Shown here piece after piece: positions 31,783-34,544 of a stretch of 34,544 bases of DNA; within the stretch, counting starts at the first letter, position 1, and each line of letters opens with the position of its first letter. Both the position numbers and the translations under genes were made by a program. The notes beneath the pieces are model-generated. The model was not told the origin of the DNA and ran no database searches. It saw nothing but the letters and a program-made list of their open reading frames with translations. Source of the DNA: Mycoplasma sp. CAG:776 (GTDB lineage: Bacteria > Bacillota_I > Bacilli_A > RF39 > UBA660); assembly GCA_000438195.1 (NCBI GenBank), contig FR903061.1:1-34544 (forward strand), written 5' to 3'.

Positions 31783-32283
31783 TTATTTCTAAATATCATG
31801 CGAAATATGTCGAACGCTTTTTCTTGCTTTTTAATATATTATCATTCATAATAAAGTCTTGAGCATTGGGACTGGTGTCTACTAAATTAGACAATTTTCT
31901 ATTGTTTACCTCCTTTACTTAAGGGTTTTGGAAGACATAGAAAGGAGTATTTTTTAGTTAGTGAGGTATCTTTTATCCAAACTTATAAATTGGTTTCAAC
32001 CAAAAAAGGCATCAACTATTATTATTGTAAGAAACAATATAACAGTTAATGTCTACCACAAGTAGGCATTTAGACCTAATGCTCTACCAACTTAAGTATA
32101 ATATATTTTCTTATCTATTTCAATAATTAAATTAAATTTCATACTTATTACCAGATTTGTTTAATTTATATAAAAAGAATATAAACTAAACAAATACTCA
32201 TGCCTTACAATATTATCTTGTTATACACTCTACATTAAATCATTTCCAACAAAGTATCCTTTTGTCCAACTACAATTTACAAA
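31783..32283. other. Non-coding spacer with possible mobile-element and tRNA remnants
   Basis: No supported gene lies in these 500 bases. Three things are visible. At 31867-31894, GGGACTGGTGTCTACTAAAT and the following AGACAA resemble the terminal repeat of IS3-type elements. TTGGTTTCAACCAA at 31990-32003 is a short inverted repeat. At 32050-32096 the minus strand has TTGGTAGAGCA (like a tRNA D arm) with a degraded partner copy TGGTAGACATTA about 30 bases downstream. None is complete. The region separates the housekeeping block from the surface-protein gene. Confidence 0.45.
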
Positions 32284-33630
32284 TTATAAAATTACAAAAG
32301 GATCACTTGCAATTCCTGTTCCAGCTAATTCAATATCGCCACGAAGATTTATAACAGGACGCAAAGCATTTCCTGACATATAAACCGTACCAAAATACAT
32401 AGCATTTCCCAAAATACTACCACTAGCTAAAACAAATACTGCTGCCTTATATGTATCTGAGCTTACATAGCTAAAAGGCGTCATACTCCAATAGTGAACA
32501 TCATTATATAAATAATAACCCGAATTAGAAGGTGAAGAAACAACATCAAAAACATTTCCAGCAAAAACTATTTCATCTGCCGTAATTAATCCTATTGGAT
32601 AAGTTAAAGCATGATTCCCTTTACCACTTTCTTTCACCGTATATAAGTCATTACTATCAATACAATCAAATCGTGGAGTTTTATTGACAAATAAACGAAT
32701 ATAAGCACCATAATAAGTAGTAACATTTCCAGTTCCTCCCAAACCATTACTCACTAATGAACTTGTACTTGGCATTCGATCGCCACAAAAGCCTGCTTCC
32801 GTACTTACATATTTACCAAATTCTTTGTCCTGTAAGTTAGTTTTATACCAATTATCCAAATTATTTTTAGCATTACTACTATTTTCTAAGCCATGAATTT
32901 CACCATTAGAATACATATATCCTGTATACATATTATCTCCATCATTTAAATTAAAAGCAACTTTACCTATATGTGTAGAATCACCTCTAGTAACTGTATT
33001 AGGGCCATTATAAATTAAACGAATTGATCCATCACCATTGATTCGAATAATTCGCCAATAATATCCGGCAAACTTGACCCAATTATTATCTACCGTACCC
33101 CTAAAATAATAAGTTGTACCATAATCATCTGTACTAGTATATAATCCGTTCGTACTTTCCATACAGCCACTACTACAACTAGTATTTGAAAAATTAGGAA
33201 TTCCACTCCCTAAAGATATTTTACTAAGTATATAATCCCTACCCAAAAATGGATTTTTTTTATCAAAATATAAATAACACTTTGTTCCCTTAGTAGTCAT
33301 TGGCGTTACACTTAGTCCTTTAGTTGCACTATCATAGCTTAATTTCACACTTTCTTCTTTTTCCCCATTTACTGTACAATAACTTTCACTCGTTAATTCA
33401 TAATTTCCATCAGGAATTGTATCTACTTCTTTTCCATCTACGACGATTGCTACAATATTTAGATCAGCTAAAGAATAATTAATAGTTCCATTTACCAAAG
33501 GTATACTTTGTGTTGTTCGATACTTTGCTCTTGTAAAATTTAATACTACTGCACTAATAATTCCTACTATAATTACTCCTATGATAATATTTCTTTTTAA
33601 ATGGCTTTTCTTTAAAGTTTGAAACTCCAT
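32284..33630 (-). CDS. Membrane-anchored surface protein, DUF6273/C-type-lectin-like C-terminus
   Basis: A 448-residue protein with an N-terminal membrane anchor (about residues 14-31, IIIGVIIVGIISAVVLNF), then an extracellular beta-rich region. The C-terminal 240 residues contain WRIIRINGDGSIRLIYNGPN, WYKTNL, YWSMTPFS and ALRPVINLRGDIELAGTG. That order (Trp-rich core, WSMTP then an AVFVLASGS strand, then RPVINL) fits the DUF6273 or formylglycine-generating-enzyme-like C-type-lectin fold found in many gut Bacilli surface proteins and in variable receptor domains. About eight Cys residues in the middle could form disulfides. AGAGGAG precedes the ATG. No reverse transcriptase or template repeat is present in this window, so active diversification is not indicated. 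Confidence 0.75.
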   Translation of the reverse strand: MEFQTLKKSHLKRNIIIGVIIVGIISAVVLNFTRAKYRTTQSIPLVNGTINYSLADLNIVAIVVDGKEVDTIPDGNYELTSESYCTVNGEKEESVKLSYDSATKGLSVTPMTTKGTKCYLYFDKKNPFLGRDYILSKISLGSGIPNFSNTSCSSGCMESTNGLYTSTDDYGTTYYFRGTVDNNWVKFAGYYWRIIRINGDGSIRLIYNGPNTVTRGDSTHIGKVAFNLNDGDNMYTGYMYSNGEIHGLENSSNAKNNLDNWYKTNLQDKEFGKYVSTEAGFCGDRMPSTSSLVSNGLGGTGNVTTYYGAYIRLFVNKTPRFDCIDSNDLYTVKESGKGNHALTYPIGLITADEIVFAGNVFDVVSSPSNSGYYLYNDVHYWSMTPFSYVSSDTYKAAVFVLASGSILGNAMYFGTVYMSGNALRPVINLRGDIELAGTGIASDPFVIL

Positions 33631-33684
33631 ACTTTCTCCTCTTTTCTCATGAATAGTAACATACTTTTAGATGAATTACATGTG

Positions 33685-33713
33685 ATTCGACAAAGACTAT
33701 CAAAACTTGTCAA
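33685..33713 (-). promoter_or_regulatory. Promoter of the surface protein gene
   Basis: On the minus strand a perfect -35 TTGACA (33708-33713) and a weaker -10 TCGAAT (33685-33690) are 17 bases apart, about 50 bases before the start codon. Confidence 0.55.
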
Positions 33714-33793
33714 TATTATTGTTATAGTTAAAATATAACTACCATATGCTAGCATAATCATACAATACTATTGAGTGAAAATCAACATATTTT

Positions 33794-33823
33794 TCAACAT
33801 TTCAGTCAATATAAAACTATAAT
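33794..33823 (+). promoter_or_regulatory. Promoter of the double-HTH regulator
   Basis: A -35 TCAACA (33794-33799) and -10 TATAAT (33818-33823) are separated by 18 bases, about 40 bases before the start codon. Confidence 0.55.
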
Positions 33824-33862
33824 AAATATAAATGCGATAATTTTTTATATGGAGTGAAGTAT

Positions 33863-34339
33863 ATGAATTATGGCATAAAATTAAAAGATTTAAGAGACTT
33901 ATATGAATTAACCCAAGAAGATATCGCTCAAATATTAAATATAGCTAGAAGTACTTATAATCAATATGAACAACAATACGATATTATTCCTATCAAACAT
34001 TTAAATCATTTATGTAATCATTTTAAAATATCAATTGATTATGTCTTTAATTTTACCGAAATAAAAAGATATAAAGATGAAATTAATAAAATAGATACCA
34101 AAATTAGTGGCGAAAGATTAAAAAGTTTGCGAAAAGAATTCAATTTAACTCAAAATAAACTTGCTAAACAACTAAATATTGCTCATAGCATTATTAGTGA
34201 ATATGAACATGGAAATTTTCCAATAAGTACCGCAACACTTTATTCATTGAGTGAAAAATTTAGTATATCTAGTGATTATTTATTAGGAAAAACTAATAAA
34301 GTAAAATACTTAAATAAAGAAAAAGAACTAGTACATTAA
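33863..34339 (+). CDS. Regulator with two tandem XRE helix-turn-helix domains
   Basis: The start is ATG 33863, eight bases after GGAG (158 residues); the GTG three codons earlier overlaps the site. Two Cro/C1-type HTH domains lie in a row: about 5-58 (KLKDLRDLYELTQEDIAQIL, STYNQYEQ, SIDYVFNF) and about 82-138 (RLKSLRKEFNLTQNKLAKQL, SIISEYEHGNFPIS, SSDYLLGK). Single-domain XRE proteins normally bind as dimers; two domains in one chain could bind an operator as a monomer or bridge sites. There is no C-terminal sensor domain, only a short charged tail. It is divergent from the surface protein gene with about 230 bases between, so it may control that gene. Confidence 0.82.
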   Translation: MNYGIKLKDLRDLYELTQEDIAQILNIARSTYNQYEQQYDIIPIKHLNHLCNHFKISIDYVFNFTEIKRYKDEINKIDTKISGERLKSLRKEFNLTQNKLAKQLNIAHSIISEYEHGNFPISTATLYSLSEKFSISSDYLLGKTNKVKYLNKEKELVH

Positions 34340-34356
34340 CTATAACAATTATATAA

Positions 34357-34380
34357 AAAAAAGCATTATTATAGTGCTTC
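34357..34380 (-). terminator. Terminator of the Rpn-type remnant
   Basis: AAGCA and TGCTT (with an AT-rich loop) followed on the minus strand by a T run lie over the stop codon at 34369-34371. Confidence 0.6.
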
Positions 34381-34544
34381 TATTTCATCTTTGCTTAAAT
34401 TACAAATATCTATAATTTCTTCAATGAAATAACCTTTATTTAGCATATTTTTAGCAATTTTTATTATTCCTCGTTCTTCTGCATCTCATTCTACATCAAC
34501 TATCTTATCATACACATTTCTTATCTCTTCATCTGCTAAAAACT
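34369..34544 (-). pseudogene. C-terminal end of an Rpn/PD-(D/E)XK transposase-like gene, interrupted
   Basis: Only the 3' part lies in the window. Reading toward the stop at 34369 it gives DAEERGIIKIAKNMLNKGYF and then IEEIIDICNLSKDEIEAL, the typical end of Rpn (YhgA-like, recombination-promoting nuclease/putative transposase) proteins. A TGA at 34486-34488 sits in the middle (VE, stop, DAEE). TGA is a stop in this genome, so the gene is probably inactive. The rest is beyond the edge. Such genes are mobile and often decayed. Confidence 0.65.

Noticed and set aside
31797..31820. CGAAATATGTCGAACGC as a LexA box upstream of the U32 gene
   Set aside because: The half-sites and spacing do not match CGAACnnnnGTTYG, and the U32 gene is not a known SOS target.
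32284..33630. Diversity-generating retroelement target
   Set aside because: There is no reverse transcriptase, template repeat or accessory gene in the window; only the fold is suggestive.
20929..34488. TGA codons inside the COG3323-type remnant and the Rpn-type remnant as tryptophan codons
   Set aside because: Intact genes use TGG for Trp, one intact gene ends with TGA, and the remnants also carry frameshifts or other damage.
1..34544. CRISPR array, prophage or complete insertion sequence
   Set aside because: No regularly spaced repeats, phage structural genes or complete transposase were found.

Overview
The window is AT-rich, densely packed DNA from a low-GC Gram-positive bacterium, most likely an uncultured gut Bacilli/Mollicutes-related lineage (RF39- or Erysipelotrichia-like). 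This rests on its gene content: RNase J1/J2, RNase Y, an M16 peptidase pair, LexA, sortase B and YtxH/LiaF-like proteins. Shine-Dalgarno sites are strong, promoters have TTGACA/TATAAT-type or extended -10 elements, and tryptophan is encoded by TGG. One intact gene stops at TGA, so the code looks standard for bacteria. The placement is inferred from protein families; no marker search was possible.

Layout. 1-2.45 kb: a minus-strand operon of a lipoprotein, an acidic disordered protein, a DUF948-like protein and a YtxH protein. 2.5-3.7 kb: a small helical protein beside two decayed genes (a fragment of its own paralog and a DUF488 gene). 3.75-6.7 kb: RNase J2-like protein, a membrane-anchored deacetylase-like protein and an XRE regulator. 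7-8.8 kb: a tail-anchored protein, tmRNA and a two-helix membrane protein. 8.8-12.8 kb: PRPP synthase, small unknowns, a phosphatase-fold protein without its catalytic motif, a Cys/His protein, TrmL and an unannotated 44-residue membrane protein. 13-16.3 kb: RNase J1, then ku-ligD for end joining. 16.3-19.1 kb: RNase Y and RecA. 19.2-21.6 kb: a decayed HD-domain gene, rpsD with a structured leader, a decayed COG3323-type gene and a LiaF-like protein. 21.7-25.2 kb: the YmfH/YmfF peptidase pair, and lexA divergent from an unannotated 48-residue membrane protein. 25.2-29.4 kb: a beta-helix surface protein divergent from a class B sortase, then an HExxH lipoprotein. 29.6-34.5 kb: a U32/RlhA-like protein, a 0.5 kb spacer with possible mobile-element and tRNA remnants, a large surface protein, a double-HTH regulator and the decayed end of an Rpn-type gene.

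How the genes work together. RNA turnover is represented by RNase J1, J2 and Y, ribosome rescue by tmRNA, and genome maintenance by RecA, LexA, Ku and LigD. LexA-type boxes lie at recA and between lexA and its divergent small membrane protein, which makes that protein a candidate SOS-induced division inhibitor. The sortase and the adjacent protein with a VPQTFD tail look like an enzyme-substrate pair. Five decayed genes in 34 kb suggest continuing gene loss. Many terminators overlap the ends of coding sequences, and several are shared by convergent genes.
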